64,000 nt of DNA from Celoporthe dispersa. Lineage: Eukaryota > Ascomycota > Sordariomycetes > Diaporthales > Cryphonectriaceae. The notes under the pieces were generated by a model. That model saw nothing but the letters and a program-made list of their open reading frames with translations. It ran no database searches and was not told where the DNA came from. Positions within the stretch are counted from its first letter, which is position 1. Each line of letters opens with the position of its first letter. Positions 25,656 to 39,700 of the stretch are shown here, in pieces. The DNA is taken from the NCBI GenBank assembly GCA_016584495.1, contig WAID01000012.1:434001-498000 (forward strand), given 5' to 3'. The position numbers and the translations under genes were made by a program.

Positions 25656-26063
25656 CTATTTTTTAAATAAAAACGAAAAAATTCTATTATTATACTATAT
25701 TAATACTATAATAATATTAAAGCTAAATATAAATAAAATAGCTAATAAAGCTAGTATTGAGATAAAATTATAATATATAAATATATTATTAATATTTTTA
25801 GAAATAGAAATAGAATAAAATTAAATAAAAAATAAAAATATATTAAAAATATATTAAACAAAATATATAAAAAAATATATAAAATGTTTTAATAAATAAA
25901 ATAATAAATAATATAATATATTAATCGAAATGAATTTAAAATTATATAAATCAATTAAATAAGCTAGCTTCAAAGAAATAAATATTTTATTATTTTTAAT
26001 TATTAAAATAAAATTTGATATAATATATAAAATTAATTTATATTTATATTTTATAATTAAATT
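25656..26063 (+). pseudogene. Copia element D, RT relic, second part
   Basis: Directly after copy 4 the plus strand reads KAIFLNKNEKILLLYYINTIIIL, the RIPped equivalent of the Copia segment that ends in the catalytic Y-V-D-D (here Y-I-N-T), followed by a decayed segment up to 26063. There Copia B begins with its LTR. No convincing RNase H of element D can be seen to the right. Confidence 0.5.
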
Positions 26064-29000
26064 TATAAGCATATATAACTATATTTATACTATAATTATA
26101 AATATTACGTAATCATATTACGTCAGTAATAACTTATAGCTGATAATATATAAAATAATATATATATATTTCTATATATGCTTAAATAGGAAAGAGAAAC
26201 AATAAATATTCGAAGAAATTCGAATATATAAATATATATATATTTCTCTTATTATTCAATAACTAAACAAGCTATAAAGCTAAGGAAACCATATTACTGA
26301 TTATTATATATTATATAGTGATATAATATATGATTATGTAAAGGGTTGCTTACTAAATATATTATATAAGCAGAAAGTGCTAGAAGTTTCGAGAAATACT
26401 AAGATAGCAAAAGCCAAACTTTATTATATTATATATTTTTCCTCGAAGCCTTCTGCGTAATAACTAATATATACGAATGCAATATTGATTTATAATAGCT
26501 GATAAATGCTTACAAATCAATAGCTATTGATTATAAATCAATAGCAATAGAATATTCGAGAAACTAGAATAGTTCAATTATAAATAAATGCTTTCCCTTT
26601 CTCTCTCGAGGAAAGAAAGAAAAGAAGCGCAATAACAATAATAATATAATATAAATTAACTTCTCTTACTATTCCTCTTTTGAATAAGCGCCTATATTAT
26701 TATATAAGCTGATTATATAATCTCTTTGATTCTAAATGCATAATAATCTCCATTTTTAAAATTATAAGCTTAAATATGCAATTAATTAATAAATTCTCTT
26801 ATAGCGATTTTTCAATCGATTATTCCTCTTCTATCACTATAAAGAAATCTTAAGCTGATGCTTTACAAGCATATATTCGTTATAAGAATCAAATTTTATA
26901 TGAAGAACTTTCTATTTATCTCAATAGCTTCGAAATCTATGCTTTTGATTCTATCGAGGAATATTATAAAGAAATATGCTTTTCTTCTAAATCTCTTTTT
27001 ATTTTTCTTATTTTAAATAAGAAAGGAAGCTTTCTATATAACTTATATCTTATCGAATAACTTCTAATAAATATATATATATTTATTCAATAACTTTTTC
27101 TTTTAAAAGAATATTTCTTTTATAAGTAAAAATAGCTTCTATCGATAAGATTGCTATTCCGAAGCTTAAGAGAATAGATAATTATATTATTTAGTTCTTT
27201 AGAATAGAAGCAGCTTTAATCGAAAAAGATTATATTAATACTATTAAATCTTTTTCGCCGAATAATGAAATTGATAAAAAATTAATCGAAAAGCTTTTGC
27301 TATAATTAAGCTATTATGCAAGAATAGCTTTTTATTGCATATAAAGGCAGAAAAAATAACTAAAAATACTTGGGAGAAATTAGAAAGTCTATATAATTCT
27401 AAAGGATTTATTATAGACTATTTTATTCTTTATAAGTTTTTTAATAATAGCTTTTGAATTATTCTACTATCGAAAGCTATTTATCGAAAATTAAAGAACT
27501 TATTAATAATCTTAAATCGAAAAATATATTGCTTCCTGAATAAGTTATTATTTCCTAAGTTTTATATAATCTAGATAATAGCTATGAAAGCTTTATATCT
27601 AGGATTATTCAGATATTGAGAAAAGATTCAAAAGTATATAATATGGAATCTCTTTTTTCCTCTATTATTGATGAATCAAGAGGAAAAGAAAAGAAAGAGA
27701 ATATTTTATTTGCTTTGGATAAAAAGAAAAATTCGAAAAGATTTACTTTTTCGAATAAAAAAGGCGTAAAAAAGCTTTATAAAAGGCAAAAGGAATATTT
27801 TGCAATTATTGCAAATTATCAGAGCATATAGCAGATAAATACTATTTTCTGCATCCTAAGCTAGCCTCAAAAGGCTGGAATAATCTTAATAAATAAATAA
27901 ATCGCAATAATCTAAATCGAATAGAAAGAAATAATCGAGAAAAGGCATTAATTATCTTATATAATAATAAATCAATCGAAAATCATTCTAATTTAATCGA
28001 TATATCGATCGATGATTTAATAGATTATAATATAAGCGAAAATAATCTTGATAAAATAAATAATCTTTATAATTCTAATAATAAAGTAGCAAAAGCTAAT
28101 ATTTCTTATAAAGATAATCTGAATATATTTACAAATATAGTCTTTACTAAAAAGGATTATCAAAAAAGAAATATATATAAGCTTAATACTTTTATAATTA
28201 ATAGTATTATTAATATAAATATAGTATTTAATAAACGATTATTATTAAACTATTATTATATAAATAAAATTGTGAATTGGAGTAATATTTCTATTATAGA
28301 AGTAAAAGGAGAAAGTAATTTTATTATCGAATTTAATAAACATTTCTTTATTAAAAATATTTATTATATTTCTGAATTAAGAGTTAATTTATTATCTATT
28401 AATAAATTATCAATTAATTATAATATAAAATTAATATTCGATAATAATATTATCGCTTTATATAAAGAAAATATGCTTATATCAAAAGAAAAATGCGAAA
28501 ATAAGCTTTATACTATTCAAGCTTACATTTTTATTCTAAAAAAGCAATTTCTTTATTCAACTTTTTCAAATAATAATAATAATATAATAAAGCAATAGCA
28601 TATATGCTTAAGGCATATAAAGCTTCAAGCTTTAATAAAATTCCTTAAAAGTAATAATATTGCTTATATAATTGAAGATATAAAGGAATTTAATAAAGAA
28701 ATATATAAAATATACTTAAAAGCAAAATCTATTGCTAAAATAAATAGAAAATCAGAAAATAATTTATTTTTATATAATATAAACGAATAGATATATTCTG
28801 ATATAAGAAAGCTTATAAATCTAGCTATTTATAATAATTATAAGTATTATATAATCTTTCTCGATAAAAAGAGCTGTTTTTCTCGAGATATATTTGCTTA
28901 AAAATAAAAATAAAGCTTTAAAAGCCTTTAAAATATTTATAAATAAAGCAAATAATAACAATAATAATAAAAAAGTAAAAGAATTCTTTACTAATAATAG

Positions 29001-32000
29001 CTATAAATATATAAATAATAATTTCGAGATATATTTAAAAGCAGCTAAAATAACGCATAATATAACTCCTCTATATATAAAAGAGTCTAATAGTTTAATA
29101 GAATGAATAAATTGTATTCTATTAAATAAGATTTATACTTTATTATATATAGCAAATCTTCCTAAATATCTCTGGAGAGAAGCTTTATTAGCAGCTGTAT
29201 ATATATATAATAGAACGCCTTATAAAGGATTAAATTATATTACTCTTTATAAAGCTAAATATAAAATAAAGCCGAATATAAATAATATAAAAGCTTGAGG
29301 ATCTATTATTTATTATAAAGATAATAGCTATCGAAATAAACTGGATCCAAAAACTATAAAATCAGCTCTTATTAGCTATAGAGAAAATAATAATAATTAT
29401 AAAGTCTGGAATATAAATAATAAAAGATCTATATAGACTAGAGATTGCACTATAATTAAATATTAATATAATTTACTAGACAAAAAGGAAATAATATATA
29501 ATAAAGATAATAAGAGAGAAGTATTACTTTTCAATATAATAAATAATAATAATAAAGATATATTGAATATATTAGCTAATAATATTTCGAAATTTGAAAT
29601 AATAATATCTCAATATAATAAAAACTATTATAAAGATTTCGAAATAATAAACTCTTCTAAATTCGATAATAATTAAATTATTGAAAATAATATCAATAAT
29701 AATAATAATAATAGATTTTCTATAGATTCTATTACTTTAACTATTAAAGATATTATTCTATATACAGAATATAATTTTAGTCTATTTATTTTAGAAGGAT
29801 TTATATTAATAATTTCGAATATATATAAGCTTAATACTATTAAATAAGCTTTTAATAATTCTAAAGCTTCTAAATAGCTTTTAGCTATAAAAGAAGAAAA
29901 TAAAATATTAAATAGCTGAAATACTTTCGATATAATAGATTTACTTTTTAGAAAAATCGCTATAAACAGCAGATAAGTATATAAAAAAAAGCTTATAAAT
30001 AATAACTATATAAATCCTAATTAGATTATAAATAAAGAAAAAACCTATTAATATAAAGCAAGATAAGTAATTCAAAGCTTTAATCAAGTATTAAGTATAG
30101 ATTATCTAGATATTTTTAGTATTATCTATTATTCAGAAATCTAGTATATATTATTTATAATTGCTATAAATAAAAGATATAATATAATGCAATATAATAT
30201 AAAAAATGCATTTATTTATATTAATATTGATACAGAAATCTATATATAATTACTATTAGATTTATATAATAATAATATATATAAAAATAAGATAGCTAAA
30301 TTAAATAAAGCTTTATATAGCTTAAAATAAGCTCTATGCTTTTGGAATAAATATCTTTCGAATATTTTATATAAGTATGATTTTGAGAAATATTTATATA
30401 ATGAAAGCGTATATATAAATAAAGAGCTATTAATAATTATAATTTGCTATATTGATAATATGCTTATAATAAGCGCAAATAATAATAATATGAATAATCT
30501 AGAAAAGGATTTATATAAAGATATTGAAATAGAAAAGATAAAGCTATCCAAATCTTTTCTAGAAATTGATTTAAATATCGATTATAAGAAAAAGCAGTTA
30601 TATATGCATTAAACTACTTATATAAAGAAGCTTCTTGATAAATTCAATATAAATATAAATAATTATAAGCTAGTTTTAATATCTAGAATCCCAGAGCAGA
30701 AACTTAATAAAAATAAATCAATAGCGAATAAAATCGATATAATAGAATTTCAAAAGCATATAGAGTCTTTATTATATCCTACTTTAAAGACTCATCTAGA
30801 TTTAGCTTTCAGTATTATATATTGCTTAAGATTTATGAGTAATCCTAATAATAAGCATTTTAAAGCGCTAGATTATATTTGGAAATATTTATTGAAATTC
30901 TCCAATTTGGATATAATATATAATTGCAATACTATTAATTTTATAATAAAAGAGTATTGCGATAGCAATTTCGCAAATAATATAAATAATAGAAGATTTA
31001 TAATAGGCTATATATTCTCTCTATCAAATAATAATAATAAGAATATAGCTAATAATAATATTATTAGCTGGAATTCTTAATTGCAAAAGATTATTGCAAT
31101 TAGCTTTTATAAAGCCGAATATATAGCTTTAAAAGAAGCTATTAGAGAAGCTATATATTTAAATAATCTATATAAATATTTTAATTCAGCTTTGAAATTA
31201 AAATATAATATAGAAATGCCTATTATATTAGTAGATAATACTAATGCTATTAAATTAGCAAAAAACCCTGAATTTTATAAAAAAACTAAGCATATTAATA
31301 TAATATATTATTATATACAGCAAGCAATAGCTGATAATAAAATAAGAATAATATATATTCTTATAAAGAATAATTAGCCGATTTTCTTACAAAAAATCTG
31401 CTGAATTCCTAGCAGAAATATCTTATAAAACAGGCTAATATATCAAATAATATGGAAAACCCAGAAATATATATAAATAATGATTTATATAATAAAAAAG
31501 AGTACAAAAAAGCTATATAATAATAATAATAATTGCGCTTTATATATTTCTATCTAATTATAGAAATATATAGGAGATATACTAGCAATATATAAATATA
31601 AAGACGTGGCATTCGCATATAAGCTTTACGAGCAGCGAAAAAGGTCGACGAAATATATATATATATATATATCTATATATATAATTATAATACGTATATA
31701 TAAACAAATAAATATATAAAATAATTATAGAATAAGCTTAATAAGCTTTACGAGTATAGCAAATATTATTCTATTAGGAAATATATAAATATTTCTTAAT
31801 ATATAAATATATATAAATACTTCAATAACTAATTCATTTGCTCCCGCAAAAGAATTACGAGAGAGTATAAGCATATATAATTATATTTATACTATAACTA
31901 TAAATATTACGTAATCATATTACATTAGCAATAACTTATAGCTGATAATATATAAAATAATATATATATATTTCTATATATGCTCAAATAGGAAAGAGAA

Positions 32001-32553
32001 ACAATAAACATTCGAAGAAATTCGAATATATAAATATATATATATTTCTCTTATTATTCAATAACTAAACGAGCTATAGAGCCAAGGAAACCATATTACT
32101 AATCACTATATATTATATAATAATATAATATATGATTATATAAGGGGTTGCTTACTAAGCATATTACATAAGCAGAAGATACTAGAAGTTTCGAGAAATA
32201 CTAAAATAGCGAAAGCCAAACTTTATTATATTATATATTTTTCCTCGAAGCTCTCTGCGTAATAACTAATATATACGAATGCAATGTTGATTTATAATAG
32301 CTAATAAATGCTTACAAATCAATAGCTGTTGATTATAAATCAATAGCAATAGAATATTCGAGAAACTAGAATAGTTCAATTATAAATAAATGCTTTCCCT
32401 TCCTCTCTCGAGGAAAGAAAAGAAAATAACAATAACAATACAATATAAATCAATCCCTCTTACTATTCCTCTTTTGAACAAGCGCCTATACTATTACATA
32501 AGCTGATTACATAATCCTCTCGATCCTAAATGCATAGTAACCTCCGTCTTTGA
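26064..32553 (+). mobile_element. Copia LTR retrotransposon B, full length but inactivated
   Basis: A 6,490-bp plus-strand member of the same family as A. The 5' LTR is 26064-26759 (696 bp) and the 3' LTR is 31866-32553 (688 bp). Immediately after the 5' LTR, the sequence AATTATAAGC matches GATTATGAGC in A and is the likely primer-binding region. No target duplication is present: the left flank is AAATT and the right flank is AATAT. The right flank is interior sequence of Copia C, so the junction at 32553/32554 was formed by rearrangement rather than by simple insertion. Confidence 0.82.
27132..31377 (+). pseudogene. Copia B gag-pol polyprotein, broken
   Basis: Same order as in A, on the plus strand. 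The gag start ATG of A is ATA here (27132), so the start codon is lost. Open fragments remain: end of gag at 27616-27831, protease-region at 28272-28598 (NWSNISIIEVKGESNFIIEF), integrase at 28894-29106 and beyond, and RNase H at 30835-31377 (AEYIALKEAIREAIYL). The RT catalytic box reads CYIDNMLIIS at about 30440-30480, whereas A has CYVDDMLIIS, so one catalytic aspartate is gone. All the differences from A that I compared are C-to-T or G-to-A. Confidence 0.78.
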
Positions 32554-35500
32554 AATATAAATTCTTCTGAAATAAACGAACTAAAATTATATTCTGTATA
32601 TAGAATAGTATCTTTAATAATTAAAGTAATAGAATCTATAGAAGATCTATTACTATTGCTATTATTAATATTATTTTCAATAATTTGATTATTATTGAAT
32701 TCAGAAAGGTTTATTATTTCGAAATCTTTATAATAATCTTTATTATATTAAAGTATTATTACTTCAAATTTCGAAATATTATTAGCTAATATATTCGATA
32801 TATCTTTATTATTATTATTTATTATATTGAAAAGTAATACTTCTCTCTCGTTATCTTTATTATATATTATTTCTTTTTTGTTTAGTAAATTATATTAATA
32901 TTTAATTATAGTGCAATCTCTAATCTATATAGATCTTTTATTATTTATATTCCAGACTTTATAATTATTATTATTTTCTCTATAGCTAATAAGAGCTGAT
33001 TTTATAGCTTTTGGATCCAGTTTATTTCGATAGCTATTATCTTTATAATAAACAATAAATCCCCAAGCTTTTATATTATTTATATTCAGCTTTATTTTAT
33101 ATTTAGCTTTATAAGAAGTAATATAATTTAATCCTTTATAAAGCGTTCTATTATATATATATACAGCTGCCAATAAAGCTTCTCTCCAGAGATATTTAGG
33201 AAGATTTGCTATATATAATAAAGCATAAACCTTATTTAATAGAATACGATTTATTCGTTCTATTAAACTATTAGACTCTTTTATATATAAAGGAGTTATA
33301 TTATGCATTATTTCAGCTGCTTTTAAATATATCTCGAAATTATTATTTATATATTTATAGCCATTATTAGTAAAGAATTCTTTTACTCTTTTATTATTAT
33401 TGTTATTATTTGCTTTATTTATAAATATTTTGAAGGCTTTTAAAGCTTCACTTTTATTTTTAAGCAAATATATCTCGAGAAAACAGCTCTTTTTATCGAG
33501 AAAAATTATATAATACTTATAATTATTATAAATAGCTGGATTTATAAGCCCTTCTATATCAGAATATATCCGTTCGTTTATATTATATAAAAACGGATTA
33601 TTTTCTGATTTTTTATTTATTTTAGCAATAGATTTTGCTTTCAGGCATATTTCATATATTTCTTTATTAAATTCCTTTATATCTTCAATTATATAAGCAA
33701 TATTATTGCTTTTAAAGAATTTTATTAAAGCTTGAAGCCTTATATGCCCTAAGCGTATATACTATTGCTTTATTATATTACTATTATTATTTAAAGAAGT
33801 TGAATAAAGAAATTGCTTTTTCAGAGTAAAAATGCGAGCTTGAATAGTATAAAGCCTATTTTCGCATTTTCCTTTTGATATAAGCATATTTTCTTTATAT
33901 AAAGCGATAATATTATTATCGAATATTGATTTTATATTATAATTAGTTAATAATTTATTAATAGATAATAAATTAACTCCTAATTTAGAAATATAATAAA
34001 CGTTTTTAATAAAGAAATATTTATTGAATTCGATAATAAGATTATCTTCTCTTTTTACTTCTATAATAAAAGCATTACTCCAATTCACAGTTTTATTTAT
34101 ATAATAATAGTTTGATAATAATCGTTTATTAAATACTATATTTATATTAGCAGCATTATCAATTATAAAAGTATTAAGCTTATATATATTTCCTTTTTAA
34201 TAATCCCTTTTAGTAAAGACTATATTTGTAAATATATTCAGATTATCTTTATAAGAAATATTAGCTTTTGCTGCTTTATTATTAGGATTATAAAGATTAT
34301 TTATTTTATCAAGATTATTTTCGCTTATATTATAATCTATTAGATCATCGATCGATATATCGATTAAATCAGAGTAATTTTCGATTGATTTATCATTATA
34401 TAAAGTAATTAATACCTCTTCTCGATTATTTCTTTCTATTCGACTTAGATTATCGCGATTTATTTGTTTATTAAGATTATTCCAGCTTTTTAAAGCTAGC
34501 TTAAGATACAGAAAATAACATTTATCTGCTATATACTCTAATAATTTGCAATAATTGCAAAATATTCCTTTTGCTTTTTATAAAGCTTTTTTATACTTTT
34601 TTTATTCGAAAGACTAAATCTTTTCGAATTTTTTCTTTTTATCCAAAGCAAATAAAATATTCTCTTTCTTTTCTTTTCCTCTTGATTCGTCAATAATAAA
34701 AGAAAAAAAGAGATTCCATATTATATGCTTTTGGATCTTTTCTTAATGCCTGAATAACCCCAGATATAAAGCTTTCATAGCTATTATCTAGATTATATAA
34801 AACTCAGGAAATAATAACCTATTCAGGAAGCAATATATCTTTCGATTTAAAATTATCAACAAATTCTTTAATTTTCGATAAATAGCTTTCGATAATAAAA
34901 TAATTCGAAAAGCTATTATTAAAGAACTCATAGAGAATAAGATAATCTATAGTAAATCTTTTAAGATTATATAGACTTTCTAATTTCTCCCAGACACTTT
35001 TAGCTATTTTTTCTACTCTTATATACAATAAAAGGCCATTCTTATATAATAGCTTAATTATAGCGAAAGCTTTTTAATTGATTTCTTTATCGATTTTATT
35101 ATTTATTGAAAAAGATTTAATAGCATTAATATAATTCTTTTCGATTAAAGCTACTTCCATTCTAAAGAATCAAATAATATAATTATCTATTCTCTTAAGC
35201 TTCGGAATAATAATCTTATCGATAAAAGCTATTTTCACTTATAAAAGAAATATTCTTTTAAAAGAAAAGATTATTGAATAAATATATATATATTTATTCG
35301 AAATTATTTAATAAGATATAAATTATATAAAAAGCTTCCTTCCTTATTTAAAATAAGAAAAAATAAAAAGAGGCTTAAAAGAAAGGCATATTTCTTCGTA
35401 ATATTCCTCGATAGAATCGAAAAGATAGATTTCGAAACTATTGAGATAAATAGAAGATTCTTCGTATAAAATTTGATCCTTATAGCGAATATATGCTTAT

Positions 35501-35605
35501 AAAGCATCAGCTTGAGATTTCTCTATAGTGATAAAAGAGGAATAGTCGATTGAAAAATCGCTATAAGAGAATTCATTGATTGATTGCGTATCCAAGCTTA
35601 TAATC
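32554..35605 (-). pseudogene. Copia C, 3'-truncated gag-pol
   Basis: A third family member on the minus strand. It holds gag (start codon ATA instead of ATG near 35234), protease-region (34088-33762, NWSNAFIIEVKREDNLIIEF) and integrase (33467-32925, an uninterrupted 180-residue fragment with INRILLNKVYALLYIANL). It ends at 32554, inside what would be the integrase-RT linker. Compared with A it lacks the sequence equivalent to A 16986-19733, that is RT, RNase H and the 3' LTR. The truncated edge is fused to the 3' LTR end of Copia B, giving a tail-to-tail arrangement. Confidence 0.75.
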
Positions 35606-36137
35606 TTAAAGATGGAGGTTATTATGCATTTAGGATCGAGGGGATTATGTAATCAGCTTATATAATAGTATAGGCGCTTGTTCAAAAGAGGAATAGTAAG
35701 AGGGGTTGATTTATATTATATTATTGTTATTATTGTTCTTGCTTTCTTTCTTTTCTCGAGAGAAGAAAGGAAAGCATTTATTTATAATTGAACTATTCTA
35801 GTTTCTCGAATATTCTATTGCTATTGATTTATAATCAACAGCTATTGATTTGTAAGCATTTATCAGCTATTATAAATCAACATTGCATTCGTATATATTA
35901 GTTATTATGCAGAGAGCTTCGAGGAAAAATATATAATATGATAAGATTTAGCTTTCGCTATTTTAGTATTTCTCGAAACTTCTAGCATATTCTGCTTATA
36001 TAATATGCTTAGTAAGCAACCCCTTATATAATTATATATTATATTATTATATAATATATAGTGATTAGTAATATGGTTTCCTTGGCTCTATAGCTCGTTT
36101 AGTTATTGAATAATAAGAGAAATATATATATATTTAT
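35606..36137 (-). repeat. Copia C 5' LTR, first segment
   Basis: This is 532 bp of the family LTR in minus orientation, aligned with A 22783-23310. It is interrupted after TTTAT by the 11.1-kb Gypsy-F element. The rest of the LTR is found at 47281-47444 after the duplicated TTTAT. Joined, the two pieces make a normal 696-bp LTR. Confidence 0.88.
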
Positions 36138-36495
36138 TGATGCACTCGCATCATTCACCATCACTTGGTGGTGCATTCACCATAGGATGTATGGTGAATG
36201 CACCATTGAATGCGTAGTGAATTCACCAGTGAATATATAGTGAATTCATTATAGAATATATAGTAAATTCACTAGAGAATGCGTAATGCATTTACTATGG
36301 AATGCATAATGAATTCATTAACGAATGCCGGGTGAATTCATCGAGTATAACTATAGTGAATTCACTTTATATTCTTCCGCAGCTCCTGACAATTATATAT
36401 ATATCTAGGATAGATATCGTTTCTCTTTCTTTTTCGAAGAGAAAGCATCTTTTGTAATATATTTGCAATATACTGCATATTTTAGCTGCTTAATA
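36138..36495 (+). repeat. 5' LTR of Gypsy F
   Basis: A 358-bp LTR starting TGATGCACTCGCATC. It contains a run of roughly 20-bp units (about 36150-36360) in which GTGAATTCACC/ATTCACT blocks alternate with GAATG-C-x blocks, then a TTCACTTTATATTCT segment, a TATATATATCTAGG stretch and a CTTTTTCGAAGAGAAAG inverted repeat. It ends in TTAATA, the RIPped form of CCAACA. Confidence 0.9.
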
Positions 36496-39400
36496 AATAA
36501 TAGCTACAATATGCACATCTTGCAGTATAAGAGACACTTTACTATTACTTATTTTGTTTTAATTCATACTAAAATCAATATAAATAAAGACTATATTATC
36601 GTCTAAAGCAGTGATTATTATAAATTAGGATAGGATTCTCTTTCTATTATTAGATAATTGAATTGAATTTGATAAGCTTTAATAAGCTTATAAGTTTAAA
36701 GCTATTTTCTATAAATCTTATATTATTGAGTAGGCAATTGATAAAGATTGAGCTATAATTAATATAGCTTGCGTTTTTGCAGATTAGCAAATTCTAGCTA
36801 AATAGTACAATTCCTTTTGCAAATAATCGATTAATCGGATTGATTGCTTAAATAAAGCAATAGATTAAGCAAAGAAGATATCTAGAATATCGAGTCTAAG
36901 GAATTAAGGCTTAAGAAAGCAAGAGATATTCCTTAAAGAGTTCTATTTATAGACTTAAAGCAATTAGGATTTCGTTTACGATTTTCGGATGCAATTCAAA
37001 ATTAATCGATTAGCTAAAGCAAATACTCTCAAAGAGCAATAGTTAGCTTTGAGGAGCTTTAATATTCCTATAAATACTTATTTCAAAGATCTAAATTATG
37101 ATCTTTTGCAGACTTTGGAAATATAGGAGATAGAAGATAAATGCTGTTAGTATATAATAGACTTCTTCAATATAGAAGGAAAACTATAATTCCAGTTGCT
37201 ACTGCAATATATAATCGAGGAATTAGAATCGATTATTTGCGAAGATATTAGCGAAAACCCTCTTACTTTCTATCTCTTAGCTAAAGCTAAAGGCAAATAA
37301 TCTGCTAGCAATTTGAGAATTGAATAGGAGATCTTATTCTATAAAGATACTATAGCTTCGGATATTATAATTCTCGCAAGCTATCTCGCTGATAAATAAA
37401 ATTCAGATTATAGTTTCGGAGATAGCTATCCCGATATATATAGCCCAGAAAATGCAAATTTACTTAGTATTTCTGCATTTCTCTTAGCAGAAAGGAGTTC
37501 AGAAAGTTATTCAATTGCTATTTCCGGATTATCAATAATCTAATCTGAAGAGTCTTTAATTGGATATAAATCTCTTGAAGAATAGCTGCTTCTCTCCGAA
37601 ATCTGAAAAGTTTACTAAGATGGATTTTCAGATAAGAAAGCAGTATAAGCTGGATTTATGCAATTATTTCAGCTCTAATAAGCTTATAGATTAAGTTCAA
37701 TCTCTGATATATATTAAGGAAATTTAAATTCTCTAAAGGCTCGAGGATTGCAATTAGGCATCTATATTATATATTTTCGCAAAGAAAGAATAGCAGAGCC
37801 TTATGCTCATTTTCATATAATAAAAGCTATAAGTAATCAAGAAATTACTAATAAACTTCCAATAGATATAGATTATTCTCTATCAGAAATTGAAGATTTA
37901 TAGGATAATCTGATTATAGATAAGAGTTTACTATTAGATTTATTAGAATCTAGTAATTCAGATAGAAATAATGAAAAAGATCTTCTGCGCGGCTATAAGC
38001 GAATAAGTCTTTTACGATATTTTCCCCAATCTTAATGAACTTTATTATCTTCTATAAATAAAGAATTCAAAAAGAGTATAGTTGATCATTTCCAGCTATA
38101 TAAAGACTGGAATAATTATAATAACTTCTTGATTATTTCTTTAATAGATAGCAAAATAATAATCTGGAAAGATTTATAAGTATTTATTGACTGATATGAA
38201 ATTTATATCAGCAGAAGCTAAACTCAAATATAATATCTAAATTACAATCTGCTAGTATGTTTAGCAAGTATAGCTCATATATAGTTCTATTCTACCCTAT
38301 TCTACAATAAATAGATAGAATTTATTATAGGATGGAATAATTAAAAGTATTAGAAATATTAATTGGTTTAAGATTTTTCTATATCTTGCAAGATAGCAGA
38401 GGAATTATTGGATAATTAATAATATTTAAAGAAGAATGCTCAAATCAATTAAAATATCTTTGAATTTACTTATTAAGTGCGCAAATTCAGCAAACTAGCT
38501 GAATATCCTAGATCCTATTTAGCTTATAATATATAGGATCGGATCGATAAAGAACTAATAGCTTGATCTTTCGATTGATCTAGCTATAAGATTAATATTA
38601 GAAGCTTTGAGAAAAAGCTCAAAAGCAAGTAGGAAATCTAGTATCTACTGAAAGCTGCAAAGATAATTAAGCTTCAATAAGAGATGATAATAGTAATAAA
38701 GTGACTAAAGGCAATGCTTTCTAAGATTCTAAATATTAATATTCATTTGCTATTAATGATATTCTAGCAGCTAAGAGACTAATTAAGTCTATCTCGCTAT
38801 AGAATATTATCCTATTCTCGAATCTTTTCATAATAATCTAAAAACCTGTATTATATCTTGGAATAAGATTTTTATAAGATGATTCTAGAGCAATAGAGAT
38901 TGATTATTAAGGCTAAATAATAATAAAGAGAATAATCTAATCAGAATTGTCTGCTAATATCTAATCTATGAAAAATAATTACTAATAATATAAGAGAAGA
39001 GTCTATCAAAAATAGTAAATCTAATCCTAGAAAACTTCAGCTTTTTCGTTAGTTTGCTAGGAAGGATTTATATAAGAGGTTCTTATTATTTATATAAGTT
39101 AACTTCGATATCAATAATAGAGAATTTGCCTATAATATAAAAGAAGGAAGAATAAATCCTGCAATAAGAATACTATCCAATAGATAATAAAATTAATCTA
39201 GAATATTTGAAAAATAAGAATAATTAAGAGAAGAATTATAAAAAAGAAGTGAATTCCTATATGAGTAATTCTATAAAAGAAAAGAATAATCTTATATTCG
39301 AAGAAGATATATGGATTGCTAATCAGAAAGAATCAACTATTATAGACTTGGATATAGGCATATTTGAAACTATCTATCTAATCTACAATATATTCTTCTA

Positions 39401-39700
39401 CTATTCGCATTATACTAAATACTATTAATAAGCTAATCTATAGCGGAACTGCCCAGATACTCTACTTGCTCTAATATCTTCCTAGAATAATAGTGAATTA
39501 GAGTATCCAAGCTTATTGCCTAATATTACTCTATATTAAGGAAATTCCTATATTTATGCTTATGCAATAATATAAGCAAAGATATTAGGATTAGATATTG
39601 ATATATGCATTGATATAGAAGCTAGTTAGTATATAATCTCAGCAAAATTAGTAAAGAGTTTTCCTAATATAATAGTGAATTGAGATGCTAAAGCGAAATT
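36496..39700 (+). pseudogene. Gypsy F, 5' coding region (gag and upstream)
   Basis: No long frame is open, but plus-strand fragments of 30-60 codons with normal-looking composition alternate with stops of the TAA/TAG type expected from CAA/CAG. The segment 38060-38560 reads as helical, tryptophan-containing sequence (FQLYKDWNNYNNFLIISL) compatible with a capsid. I could not find a CCHC knuckle. Assignment to gag is by position before pol. Confidence 0.45.

Noticed and set aside
25854..26072. 72-codon minus-strand frame resembling a membrane peptide
   Set aside because: It lies across the Copia D relic and the start of the Copia B LTR; the hydrophobic character comes from AT richness.
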